Shown here in pieces: positions 1-5,025 of a stretch of DNA of 5,025 nt. Within the stretch, counting starts at the first letter, position 1. Each line of letters begins with the position of its first letter. The notes beneath the pieces are model-generated. The model was given only the letters and a program-made list of their open reading frames with translations. It was not told where the DNA came from and did no database searches. The DNA comes from Planctomycetaceae bacterium (GTDB taxonomy: Bacteria; Planctomycetota; Planctomycetia; Pirellulales; UBA1268), in the NCBI GenBank assembly GCA_947464585.1, contig CANHYS010000229.1:1-5025 (forward strand). The letters are read 5' to 3'. The position numbers and the translations under genes were made by a program.

Positions 1-911
1 CAACCGTCACGTTCGCCGGCATCATCGACGGGGCCGTCGACGGCGTGCCGACCCACGTGACCGTCGAGGGCAGCTTTGCCGTGGCGGCGAGGACCATCGA
101 ATCAACGGCTGAGAGCACCGATTCCGAACCTGTCCGTCACCAACTGCACGGCCGCGTCGCCCAGGTGTCGGCCGTGATTCGGGAACGACGTCAGGCGAGC
201 CATGTTGCGCCCGGATTCGATGTCGAGGCGCGACTGCTCGTGGCCCGCACGTCACTGGAACCTGGCTTGGAAAAGCATCTCGGCCAGCTCGCGGAGTCGG
301 AGGCCGATGTGGCGGCCGCTCCCGTCCGTACGGGGACCGGTGAGGGCCAGCCGCCGCGGCGACGCGGCGAGGGCGGGCCAGGCCGGGTGTGGTATCGCGA
401 TCCGCAGGGTCGCTTCGACCTGGTCCACGACGTCCGGTGGCGGCGGGTGGAGGATGGGCCGAACGGCCTCGTGATGAGGCTGGTCGATCGGGGGGCCCTC
501 GTTGGCCAGTGTTCGATGACAAGCCTGCCGAAGGCGACGGCCGCATCCTTGCCCACCCGAGATGACGTGCAGCGGGATGTCGAGCGTTCGCTGTCGGGCC
601 AGGTTGTGCGGAGCGATGCCGCGGAGGAAACGGACCGCGACGACGGGCTGAGGATCGTGCGGCTCGCGTCTTCGGGCACCGCCGGCCGGCTTCCCTTCCG
701 TTGGATCCACTACGTGCTGGCGGCCCAGGATGGCAGCCGGGTGAGTGTCACGTTCATGTTCGAAGAGTCGATGCAGCAGCGTTTCGGGGACGCCGACCGC
801 CCGCTGATCGAGGGGTTACGACTGCCGGCCGCCCGGCCAGACGAGAACGCCAGCGCCCCCCCGGGGCCCACGGCAGCGGTCCCGGGAGGTGGCCGGCCGC
901 AGGCACGATGA
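1..911 (+). CDS. Uncharacterised protein, 3' part, possible PsbP/DcrB-like C-terminal domain
   Basis: The reading frame is open from base 3 to the TGA at 909-911, about 302 codons, and the true start lies left of the window. A GTG at 45 is only an internal Val: the residues before it (TVTFAGIIDGAVDG) continue the same beta-rich pattern. Three parts can be seen. The N-terminal beta-rich part runs to about base 300. A Pro/Arg/Gly-rich linker follows at about 318-380. A second compact domain spans about 381-825, beginning GRVWYRDPQGRFDLVHDVRW and including 'RLVDRGALVGQCSMTSLP' and 'PFRWIHYVLAAQDG'. Its last 28 or so residues are a Pro/Ala/Gly-rich, probably disordered tail. The C-terminal domain reads like the PsbP/DcrB (Mog1-like) fold seen in planctomycete proteins of unknown function; this is pattern resemblance only. 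No catalytic motif is visible. A signal peptide cannot be judged because the N terminus is missing. It lies 231 nt before infC and is probably a separate transcription unit. Confidence 0.75.
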   Translation, partial: TVTFAGIIDGAVDGVPTHVTVEGSFAVAARTIESTAESTDSEPVRHQLHGRVAQVSAVIRERRQASHVAPGFDVEARLLVARTSLEPGLEKHLGQLAESEADVAAAPVRTGTGEGQPPRRRGEGGPGRVWYRDPQGRFDLVHDVRWRRVEDGPNGLVMRLVDRGALVGQCSMTSLPKATAASLPTRDDVQRDVERSLSGQVVRSDAAEETDRDDGLRIVRLASSGTAGRLPFRWIHYVLAAQDGSRVSVTFMFEESMQQRFGDADRPLIEGLRLPAARPDENASAPPGPTAAVPGGGRPQAR

Positions 912-941
912 AGCCCGTTTTCGGCAATTTGCGAAGGCCTG

Positions 942-971
942 TTGACGCTGCCCCCCGCGCCTTGGGATAGT
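942..971 (+). promoter_or_regulatory. Candidate sigma70 promoter for the infC operon
   Basis: TTGACG at 942-947 matches the -35 consensus at 5 of 6 positions. After an 18-nt spacer, GATAGT at 966-971 matches the -10 consensus at 4 of 6. Transcription would start near 978, giving a leader of about 165 nt before infC. It lies 31 nt after the stop of the preceding gene, the expected place for an operon promoter. The spacer is very GC-rich. Motif matching by eye is the only support. Confidence 0.4.
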
Positions 972-995
972 AGGGGGTTCACCCGGGGAAAGCCT

Positions 996-1014
996 GGCAA
1001 ACCGCCCGTTTGCC
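996..1014 (+). promoter_or_regulatory. Hairpin in the infC 5' leader
   Basis: GGCAAAC (996-1002) is followed by a 5-nt loop and the perfect complement GTTTGCC (1008-1014), a 7-bp stem. No T-run follows, so it does not look like an intrinsic terminator of the preceding gene. If the promoter at 942-971 is real, the hairpin sits about 20 nt into the transcript and would be a leader RNA element. Smaller stems lie nearby: GGG-TTCA-CCC (975-984) and GTGTC-GTC-GACAC (1042-1054). Function is unknown. Confidence 0.35.
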
Positions 1015-1091
1015 GCTTGACGCCGGGAACGCCGAGGAGGAGTGTCGTCGACACAACTCGTGCCACCTTGCATGGCCCGGGTGTTCGCTTT

Positions 1092-1134
1092 CTTCCCGGC
1101 CTGCGGAGTTGAATCCGCATCCGAGTCCGGGAGG
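1092..1134 (+). promoter_or_regulatory. Two-tier leader hairpin that can occlude the infC ribosome binding site
   Basis: CTTCCCGG at 1092-1099 can pair with CCGGGAGG at 1127-1134 over 8 bp (one U-G pair). This covers the whole GGGAGG SD at 1129-1134, which lies 8 nt before the ATC start of infC. Nested inside is a perfect 6-bp hairpin, TGCGGA (1102-1107), loop GTTGAA, TCCGCA (1114-1119). The arrangement resembles a translational operator that opens or closes the infC SD. Leaders of infC operons in Bacillus are bound by L20, but no match to that motif is claimed here. The structure was found by hand pairing, with no energy calculation. Confidence 0.4.
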
Positions 1135-1142
1135 CGCGAGCC

Positions 1143-1643
1143 ATCGAGAAGCAGCATCGCATTAACGAGCAGATCCGGATCACGCCGATCCGGGTGATCG
1201 CCGGCGACGGCGAACAACTCGGGATCATCCCGACGGAAGAGGCGCTGAATCGCGCGCGTGAGGCCGGCCTCGATCTTGTCGAGGTGGCTCCGAACGAGAA
1301 ACCGCCCGTCTGCCGGATCATGGACTTCGGCAAGTTCAAATATCAGCAAAAGAAGAAACTCCACCGCACGCACGTCCACCAGACAAAAATCAAGGAAATT
1401 CGGCTTCGGCCCAAGACCGGCGAACACGACATCGATTTCAAGGTGAATCAGGCGAAGGGCTTTCTGCAGCACAAGGACAAAGTCATCGTGTCGGTGGTGT
1501 TCCGAGGCCGCGAACTGGCACACATCGACGAAGGACAGCGGGTGATGCGGATGATTCTCGAACAACTCGACCCCGTGGGAAAAGTCGACGCGCCGCCGCA
1601 GCAGATGGGCCGCCGACTGGTCTGCACGCTGTCGCCCAAGTAG
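1143..1643 (+). CDS. infC: Translation initiation factor IF-3, with non-canonical ATC start
   Basis: IF3 binds the 30S subunit, keeps it apart from 50S and rejects wrong start codons and initiator tRNAs. From the ATC at 1143 the protein has 166 residues (E. coli 180). The IF3-N domain starts with [17 protein letters not shown]. The family signature [14 protein letters not shown] lies at about residues 58-71. A Lys/His-rich linker ([18 protein letters not shown]) leads into IF3-C with [14 protein letters not shown] and [10 protein letters not shown]. Start choice: the frame has a TGA at 1110-1112 and no ATG or TTG before the conserved core. The first conventional start, GTG 1194, would delete the conserved INEQIR strand. 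ATC 1143 has GGGAGG 8 nt upstream; ATT 1161 is an alternative without a well-placed SD. AUU in E. coli and AUC in Myxococcus infC are known precedents and allow IF3 to limit its own synthesis. The linker looks about two residues shorter than usual. Confidence 0.95.
   Translation: MEKQHRINEQIRITPIRVIAGDGEQLGIIPTEEALNRAREAGLDLVEVAPNEKPPVCRIMDFGKFKYQQKKKLHRTHVHQTKIKEIRLRPKTGEHDIDFKVNQAKGFLQHKDKVIVSVVFRGRELAHIDEGQRVMRMILEQLDPVGKVDAPPQQMGRRLVCTLSPK
1175..1193 (+). promoter_or_regulatory. Hairpin early in the infC coding region
   Basis: CCGGATC (1175-1181), loop ACGCC, and GATCCGG (1187-1193) form a perfect 7-bp stem starting 32 nt after the ATC start codon. A stem just beyond the initiating ribosome can slow it and help a weak start codon, which would suit an AUC start. 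It may equally be chance, since the codons (RITPIR) are constrained by the protein. Confidence 0.25.
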
Positions 1644-1761
1644 CCCGTTTCGCACGTAGACAAACCCAAGCAGCCAGGCCAAGCAGACAGAGACCACTCG
1701 CATCCCCCGCACATCAGTTTCCAGGCTCCCCCTTCACCCCCCCCCTCCCGAGACCCACATC
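1644..1761 (+). other. C-rich, G-poor infC-rpmI spacer with almost no Shine-Dalgarno
   Basis: By hand count this 118-nt spacer is about 47% C and 16% G, unlike the balanced GC-rich genes around it. It contains a run of nine C (1737-1745). The only SD-like bases before the rpmI ATG are GAGA at 1750-1753. No hairpin with a T-run was seen, so read-through from infC is expected. A pyrimidine-rich, probably unpaired leader could be loaded through ribosomal protein S1 or through coupling with infC; that is inference. Confidence 0.6.
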
Positions 1762-1965
1762 ATGCCGAAGCAGAAGACCCACAAGGGCGTCAAGAAGCGT
1801 TTCCGAGTCACCGCCAGGGGCAAGGTGAAGCATCGCCGCGCCGGTACGAGCCACCTGCAGGTTCGGCTCACCAGCAAGCGAAAGCGCAACCTCCGTGGCA
1901 CCGACGTGCTCGCCGCTCCCGAAACGGCGAAGATCGTCGAGATGCTTGCGGGCTACAGCTACTAG
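1762..1965 (+). CDS. rpmI: 50S ribosomal protein L35
   Basis: L35 is a small basic protein of the large subunit. The 67 residues compare with about 65 in the family. The start MPKQKTHKGVKKRFRVTARG matches the conserved MPK.KT..G..KRF..T..GK pattern. It is followed by KVKHRRAGTSHL and the basic KRKRNLR segment at about residues 39-45. ATG 1762 gives the canonical N terminus, so the start is secure despite the lack of a convincing SD. It stands between infC and rplT, the near-universal bacterial order, and is probably co-transcribed with them. In E. coli its translation is repressed by L20 and coupled to rplT. Here a strong hairpin lies downstream of the gene rather than before it. No internal anomaly was seen. 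Confidence 0.97.
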   Translation: MPKQKTHKGVKKRFRVTARGKVKHRRAGTSHLQVRLTSKRKRNLRGTDVLAAPETAKIVEMLAGYSY

Positions 1966-1972
1966 TCCCGGC

Positions 1973-2042
1973 GTCGGCCGGCACCCTCCCCGGCGAGCAG
2001 GGCCGACATTCGATCCGCAAACCTGCGGGTGCAGCGAATGTC
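1973..2042 (+). promoter_or_regulatory. Composite RNA hairpin between rpmI and rplT, candidate regulatory element
   Basis: GACATTCG (2005-2012) pairs perfectly with CGAATGTC (2035-2042), 8 bp. Stacked on it, with a 4-nt bulge (2031-2034), ATCCGCA (2013-2019) pairs with TGCGGGT (2024-2030), 7 bp with one U-G, closed by the loop AACC. GCC (2002-2004) can add pairs with GGC (2045-2047) past a 2-nt bulge. A competing 7-bp pairing exists: GTCGGCC (1973-1979) with GGCCGAC (2001-2007), which would break the base of the main stem. No T-run follows, so it is not a standard terminator. Candidate roles are an L20-responsive control site for rplT or RNA processing. No known motif match is claimed. Confidence 0.45.
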
Positions 2043-2052
2043 CCGGCTCGGA

Positions 2053-2081
2053 TGCAGGGGCCTTGAAAATCCCATTAAAAT
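2053..2081 (+). promoter_or_regulatory. Possible internal promoter before rplT
   Basis: TAAAAT at 2076-2081 matches the -10 consensus at 5 of 6 positions and lies in a short AT-rich patch (2063-2082) that stands out in this GC-rich DNA. The -35 at a 17-nt spacing (TGCAGG, 2053-2058) is poor, and TTGAAA at 2063-2068 is too close. A start near 2088 would give rplT-pheST a transcript without the hairpin at 2005-2042. Weak evidence. Confidence 0.25.
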
Positions 2082-2117
2082 AGCGACAGTGATCGTTCCA
2101 GAAGGCAATCTAAAACC

Positions 2118-2495
2118 ATGCGCACTAAAAACGTTGTTCCCCGTCTCCGGGCTAAGAAGCGTCTCTTCAAGCGGGTGAAGGGCTCGGTCGGCGGTCGCCG
2201 CCGCCTGCTTCGCACAGCCAAGGAATCGATCATCCGTGCCGGCGTGTATGCCCGGCGGGATCGCCGTCGCAAGAAGCGCGACTTCCGTCGCCTCTGGATC
2301 GTGCGAATCAATGCCGCCTGTCGCGAGCGCGGCCTGCGTTACAGCCAGTTCATTGCCGGCCTGGAGAAGATCGGTTCAGAACTCGATCGCCGCACGTTGT
2401 CGGAGATGGCCGTGCTCGATCCGACCGGTTTTGACGCCGTCGTGAATGCCGCGCGAAAGGCCCTCGGCTTGCCGGAGCCGGCTGCGGTCGCGTAG
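2118..2495 (+). CDS. rplT: 50S ribosomal protein L20
   Basis: L20 binds 23S rRNA early and is needed to assemble the large subunit. In E. coli and Bacillus it also represses its own operon by binding mRNA. The 125 residues compare with about 118 in the family. The conserved core is clear: [29 protein letters not shown] (about residues 41-69), then [11 protein letters not shown] and [15 protein letters not shown]. The basic N-terminal extension that threads into rRNA ([26 protein letters not shown]) keeps the KG..G pattern but has SVGG where YYG is common. The C terminus carries a few extra residues (LPEPAAVA). ATG 2118 is preceded by AGAAGG at 2100-2105, 12 nt away, a rather long spacing. pheS follows closely, with a GTG only 4 nt after the stop. 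Confidence 0.97.
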   Translation: MRTKNVVPRLRAKKRLFKRVKGSVGGRRRLLRTAKESIIRAGVYARRDRRRKKRDFRRLWIVRINAACRERGLRYSQFIAGLEKIGSELDRRTLSEMAVLDPTGFDAVVNAARKALGLPEPAAVA

Positions 2496-2577
2496 TGCCG
2501 TGACTCTGCCCAAAGGCCGCGATGATGCGGCTCGAGCCGAGGCCCAGCCAGCGAGCGGCACGCCTGCCGGGCAAGCC

Positions 2578-3591
2578 GTGGCCATCGAGTCGTTTGTTGC
2601 CGAACTCGCAGCGTTTCGTGAGGCTGCCTCGGAATCGCTCGGAGGAGTGGCCGACGGTGCCGGACTGGAGCAGGCCCGGATCGAGTTTCTCGGCGCGCGG
2701 AGCGGGCGGCTCAAGGCGATCCAGAAACTTCTCTCGGGACTTGTGGCCACCGATCGGCCCGCGGGTGGACGGCATTTCAACGAGGCCAAGGCTGCGGTCA
2801 CGGCGCTCTTTGCCGATGTTCAGGAGCGGCTTGCGGGAGGTGACGCGGCGAGGCCTGCGGCCGACGCGATCGATGTCACGCTGCCCGGTGACCCGGTGCG
2901 GCTGGGGCATGTCCATCCGATCACGCAGACGATCCGCCGCGTGCAGGAGATCATGGCTCGGCTCGGCTTCGAGAGCGTCGATGGGCCAGAGGTCGAGGAT
3001 CAGTGGCACAATTTCGAGGCCCTTGCCATCCCGGCCGAGCATCCGGCACGCGATCCGCTCGACAACTTCTACCTGGCGGTGGCCCGTGGAGCCGACCCAC
3101 TCCTGCTGCGGTCGCAGACGAGCACCGTGCAGATCCGTGTGATGGAAAACCGACGGCCGCCGCTGCGGATCGTCTCGCTGGGGCGTGTCTATCGGCCCGA
3201 TACGGCCGACGCCACCCACTACCCGATGTTTCACCAGGTAGAGGGCTTGCTGATCGAGCCCGGCACGACCATGGCCCACCTGAAGAGTGTGCTTCGGCAA
3301 CTCGCGTCGAGCTTCCTCGGTGGCGACGTGCACGTGCGGTTCCGGCCGTCGTTCTTCCCGTTCACCGAGCCGAGCGTCGAGTTCGACATGGAATGGGGCG
3401 GCCGTTGGATCGAGATGGGTGGAGCCGGCATGGTCGACCCTGCTGTGCTCGCGGCGGTCGGCTATGACCCCGACGAGGTCTCAGGCTTCGCGTTCGGCCT
3501 GGGCGTCGAGCGGATCGCGGCCCGTCGCTATGGCGTTGCTGACATTCGGGATTTCTACCGCAACGACGTGCGTTTCCTGCGGCAGTTCTGA
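2578..3591 (+). CDS. pheS: Phenylalanine-tRNA ligase, alpha subunit
   Basis: PheS holds the catalytic site of the (alpha-beta)2 enzyme that charges tRNA-Phe in the cytoplasm. From GTG 2578 it has 337 residues (E. coli 327). An N-terminal coiled-coil region has [12 protein letters not shown] near residues 34-45. Class II motif 1 surrounds [14 protein letters not shown] (from residue 113). Motif 2 is [20 protein letters not shown] (206-225). The Phe pocket includes FFPFTEPS (259-266) and GFAFG, keeping the Ala that matches E. coli A294, a specificity residue. Motif 3 is GLGVER (307-312), and the C-terminal part reads [16 protein letters not shown]. The start is uncertain. GTG 2500, 4 nt after rplT, would add 26 Ala-rich residues; ATG 2446 would overlap rplT. 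GTG 2578 best matches family length, but neither GTG has a strong SD. The short gap to rplT has no pheM-like leader peptide. Confidence 0.96.
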   Translation: MAIESFVAELAAFREAASESLGGVADGAGLEQARIEFLGARSGRLKAIQKLLSGLVATDRPAGGRHFNEAKAAVTALFADVQERLAGGDAARPAADAIDVTLPGDPVRLGHVHPITQTIRRVQEIMARLGFESVDGPEVEDQWHNFEALAIPAEHPARDPLDNFYLAVARGADPLLLRSQTSTVQIRVMENRRPPLRIVSLGRVYRPDTADATHYPMFHQVEGLLIEPGTTMAHLKSVLRQLASSFLGGDVHVRFRPSFFPFTEPSVEFDMEWGGRWIEMGGAGMVDPAVLAAVGYDPDEVSGFAFGLGVERIAARRYGVADIRDFYRNDVRFLRQF

Positions 3592-3670
3592 CCGTGGCTG
3601 CCAGACATTTCGCCGACCTTGTTCACCGACCCGTCCGCCGCGATGTTCACCTGAGAGGGGACAAAAGCCC
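3592..3670 (+). promoter_or_regulatory. pheS-pheT spacer with the pheT ribosome binding site
   Basis: This 79-nt spacer holds the best-placed strong SD in the window, AGAGGGGA at 3654-3661, 9 nt before the ATG of pheT. It contains an 8-nt direct repeat, TGTTCACC (3620-3627 and 3644-3651). The second copy lies in a three-codon ATG-TTC-ACC-TGA frame (3643-3654) ending at the SD, which is probably incidental. No terminator or promoter was seen, so pheS and pheT are likely co-transcribed. Confidence 0.6.
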
Positions 3671-5025
3671 ATGATCATCTCCACGAACTGGCTGGCCGAG
3701 TATGTGAGCCTGTCCGTGTCGGCCGATGTCCTCGTCGAACGGCTGCTCCTCTCCGGACTCAATCACGAGTCGACGAGGACGATCGGCGCCGACACGGCGA
3801 TCGAGATCGAGGTGACGAGCAACCGCCCCGACTGCCTCGGGCACATCGGTGTGGCCCGTGAGGCAGCTGTGCTGTTCGCCCGTCCGCTCCACATTCCCGA
3901 TCCCCGCCTGCAGGAGGCCGCTGTCGCGGCGGCAGCGGACATCGCGGTGGAGATCCTCGAGCCCCAGATCTGCCCGTTCTACTCGGCGAGGGTGATCAAG
4001 GGTGTGCGGGTGGGGCCGAGCCCGCAGTGGATCGTCGACCGGTTGGCCACCGTGGGAGTGGCCAGCGTCAACAATGTCGTCGACGTCACGAATTACGTGA
4101 TGCTCGAATGCGGTCAGCCGCTCCACGCCTTCGACCTCGCCAAGATTCGGGGCGGCCGCGTCATGGTACGGCGGGCCCTGCCAGGCGAAACGTTCACGGC
4201 CATCAACCACAAGACCTACCCCCTCACCGATGCAATGGGCGTGATCGCCGATGCGGAGGGGGCCGTGGCGCTGGCCGGGGTGATGGGGGGAGCCGGCACA
4301 GAGATCGCCTCCGACACGACCGAAATCCTGCTCGAATCCGCGCAGTTCGCGCCGCTCTCGGTCCGGGCCGCGGCGCGGGGGCTCGTGTTGGCGAGCGCGT
4401 CGTCGTATCGGTTCGAACGGGTGCCCGATCCTGCGGCAGTCGACTGGGCCAGCCGCCGCGCCGCGGCGATGATCGCCGAGATTGCCGGTGGGCATGTCTC
4501 CCGCGGTGTCGTGGAGGCTGGGCATTTGAAGGCGAGCCCCGCAACGATTCCGCTGCGAAACCGCCGCGTCGCCGAGGTGCTGGGGATCGAGATCCCCCCT
4601 GAGCGTCAGCAGGCCATCCTGATCGGGCTGGGATTCGTGGCCGAGAGCGTTGACGCTGCGGGATCCCGCTGGCGTGCGCCCACGTGGCGGCGCGACTGCT
4701 GGCGGGAAATCGACCTCGTCGAGGAGATCGCGCGAATCGAGGGCTACGACAAGGTGCCGGAGAACGAACCGATCGCCGCTCGGCCGGTGGCCGAGTCAGC
4801 CCGGGAGCGGACGCTGCGACGGGCGAGCGAGGTGCTCGTGGCGGCAGGCCTCTGTGAGGCGATGACGCGGAGCGTGGTCGGCGAGCCGCTCGAAGTGACA
4901 GCCAGCCCGTGGGGCGACACGCCGCCACTGGTCTGTGCACCGCCGCTCGTGCGCGGTGCCGACCGACTGCGTCGCACGCTCCTCCCCAGTCTGCTGGAGG
5001 CCCGCGCAGTCAATGTGGCCGTCGG
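3671..5025 (+). CDS. pheT: Phenylalanine-tRNA ligase, beta subunit, 5' part, lacking the EMAP tRNA-binding domain
   Basis: PheT pairs with PheS, binds tRNA-Phe and hydrolyses mischarged Tyr-tRNA. The frame runs from ATG 3671 to the window edge, 451 full codons, with no stop. The order seen is: N-terminal MIISTNWLAEYV; the B3/B4 editing region from about residue 42 (TAIEIEVTSNRPDCLGHIGVA, NNVVDVTNYVMLECGQPLHAFD); the B5 domain from about 295 to 365, ending in DLVEEIARIEGYDKVP; then the start of the catalytic-like core. In E. coli PheT about 110 residues (roughly 39-148) between the N-terminal helix and the editing domain form the EMAP/OB tRNA-binding domain. Here 'SGLNHESTRTIGAD' leads straight into the editing domain, so it is absent. 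Editing residues: E. coli H265 and E334 correspond to H152 and E222; T354 corresponds to S242. The reading frame is clean, so the missing domain is not a frameshift. Confidence 0.95.
   Translation, partial: MIISTNWLAEYVSLSVSADVLVERLLLSGLNHESTRTIGADTAIEIEVTSNRPDCLGHIGVAREAAVLFARPLHIPDPRLQEAAVAAAADIAVEILEPQICPFYSARVIKGVRVGPSPQWIVDRLATVGVASVNNVVDVTNYVMLECGQPLHAFDLAKIRGGRVMVRRALPGETFTAINHKTYPLTDAMGVIADAEGAVALAGVMGGAGTEIASDTTEILLESAQFAPLSVRAAARGLVLASASSYRFERVPDPAAVDWASRRAAAMIAEIAGGHVSRGVVEAGHLKASPATIPLRNRRVAEVLGIEIPPERQQAILIGLGFVAESVDAAGSRWRAPTWRRDCWREIDLVEEIARIEGYDKVPENEPIAARPVAESARERTLRRASEVLVAAGLCEAMTRSVVGEPLEVTASPWGDTPPLVCAPPLVRGADRLRRTLLPSLLEARAVNVAV

Noticed and set aside
996..1014. Hairpin as a rho-independent terminator of the first gene
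   Set aside because: No T-run follows the stem, and it lies downstream of the best infC promoter candidate.
1017..1045. Second TTGACG (1017-1022) as a -35 element
   Set aside because: No acceptable -10 sequence lies 16-19 nt downstream.
1042..1197. Possible 51-codon leader frame starting at GTG 1042 after GAGGAGG and overlapping the infC start
   Set aside because: The SD-like sequence ends 1 nt before the GTG, too close to work, and the predicted peptide has no recognisable pattern.
1194..1643. infC start at GTG 1194
   Set aside because: It removes the conserved INEQIR strand of the IF3-N domain, while ATC 1143 has a well-spaced SD.
816..1712. Long minus-strand open frame (298 codons) antisense to infC
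   Set aside because: It is a by-product of GC-rich codon use on the opposite strand; the plus strand encodes an unmistakable IF3, and the minus-strand product shows no recognisable pattern.
2350..3333. Long minus-strand open frame (327 codons) antisense to rplT and pheS
   Set aside because: It mirrors conserved L20 and PheS coding sequence and reads as Arg/Pro-rich low-information protein.
3643..3654. Three-codon frame ATG-TTC-ACC-TGA as a Phe leader peptide for pheT
   Set aside because: It has one Phe codon, no attenuator hairpin and no SD of its own; probably chance.
3647..4525. Minus-strand open frame (292 codons) antisense to pheT
   Set aside because: pheT on the plus strand is conserved throughout this stretch; the antisense product is Arg/His/Gly-rich without motifs.

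Overview
The window carries a classical bacterial translation cluster on the + strand, infC (IF3) - rpmI (L35) - rplT (L20) - pheS - pheT (PheRS alpha and beta), preceded by the 3' part of an unrelated uncharacterised gene. The DNA is GC-rich, with mostly G/C third codon positions. Several traits fit a Planctomycetota member, probably Pirellulales-like: a histidine-containing IF3 linker ('[11 protein letters not shown]'), weak or absent Shine-Dalgarno (SD) sequences, a PheT without its EMAP domain, and an upstream protein of a type I associate with planctomycetes. This assignment is inference from memory of these families, not a database result.

Layout. 1-911: a protein open at the left edge, with a possible PsbP/DcrB-like C-terminal domain. 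912-1142: the infC 5' region, with a candidate sigma70 promoter (TTGACG-18-GATAGT), a 7-bp hairpin, and a two-tier fold that can pair with the infC SD. 1143-1643: infC, which must start on a non-canonical codon, most likely ATC. 1644-1761: a C-rich, G-poor spacer with almost no SD before rpmI. 1762-1965: rpmI. 1966-2117: a spacer with a strong 8+7 bp composite hairpin and an AT-rich promoter-like patch. 2118-2495: rplT. 2578 (or 2500)-3591: pheS. 3671-5025: pheT, cut by the right edge, about 451 codons present.

How the genes work together. IF3 controls start-codon fidelity, L35 and L20 are 50S proteins (L20 is an early assembly protein and a known autorepressor in E. coli and Bacillus), and PheST charges tRNA-Phe. 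In E. coli the same order lies between thrS and ihfA; here thrS is not immediately upstream. No pheM-like Phe leader peptide or T-box is visible before pheS. Control, if any, therefore seems to lie in the infC leader, the IF3-sensitive start codon and the rpmI-rplT hairpin.

Most worth a second look are the AUC start of infC with its occludable SD, the rpmI-rplT RNA structure with a competing pairing, and the PheT lacking the EMAP domain with an altered editing-site loop. No mobile element, CRISPR array, tRNA or rRNA was seen.
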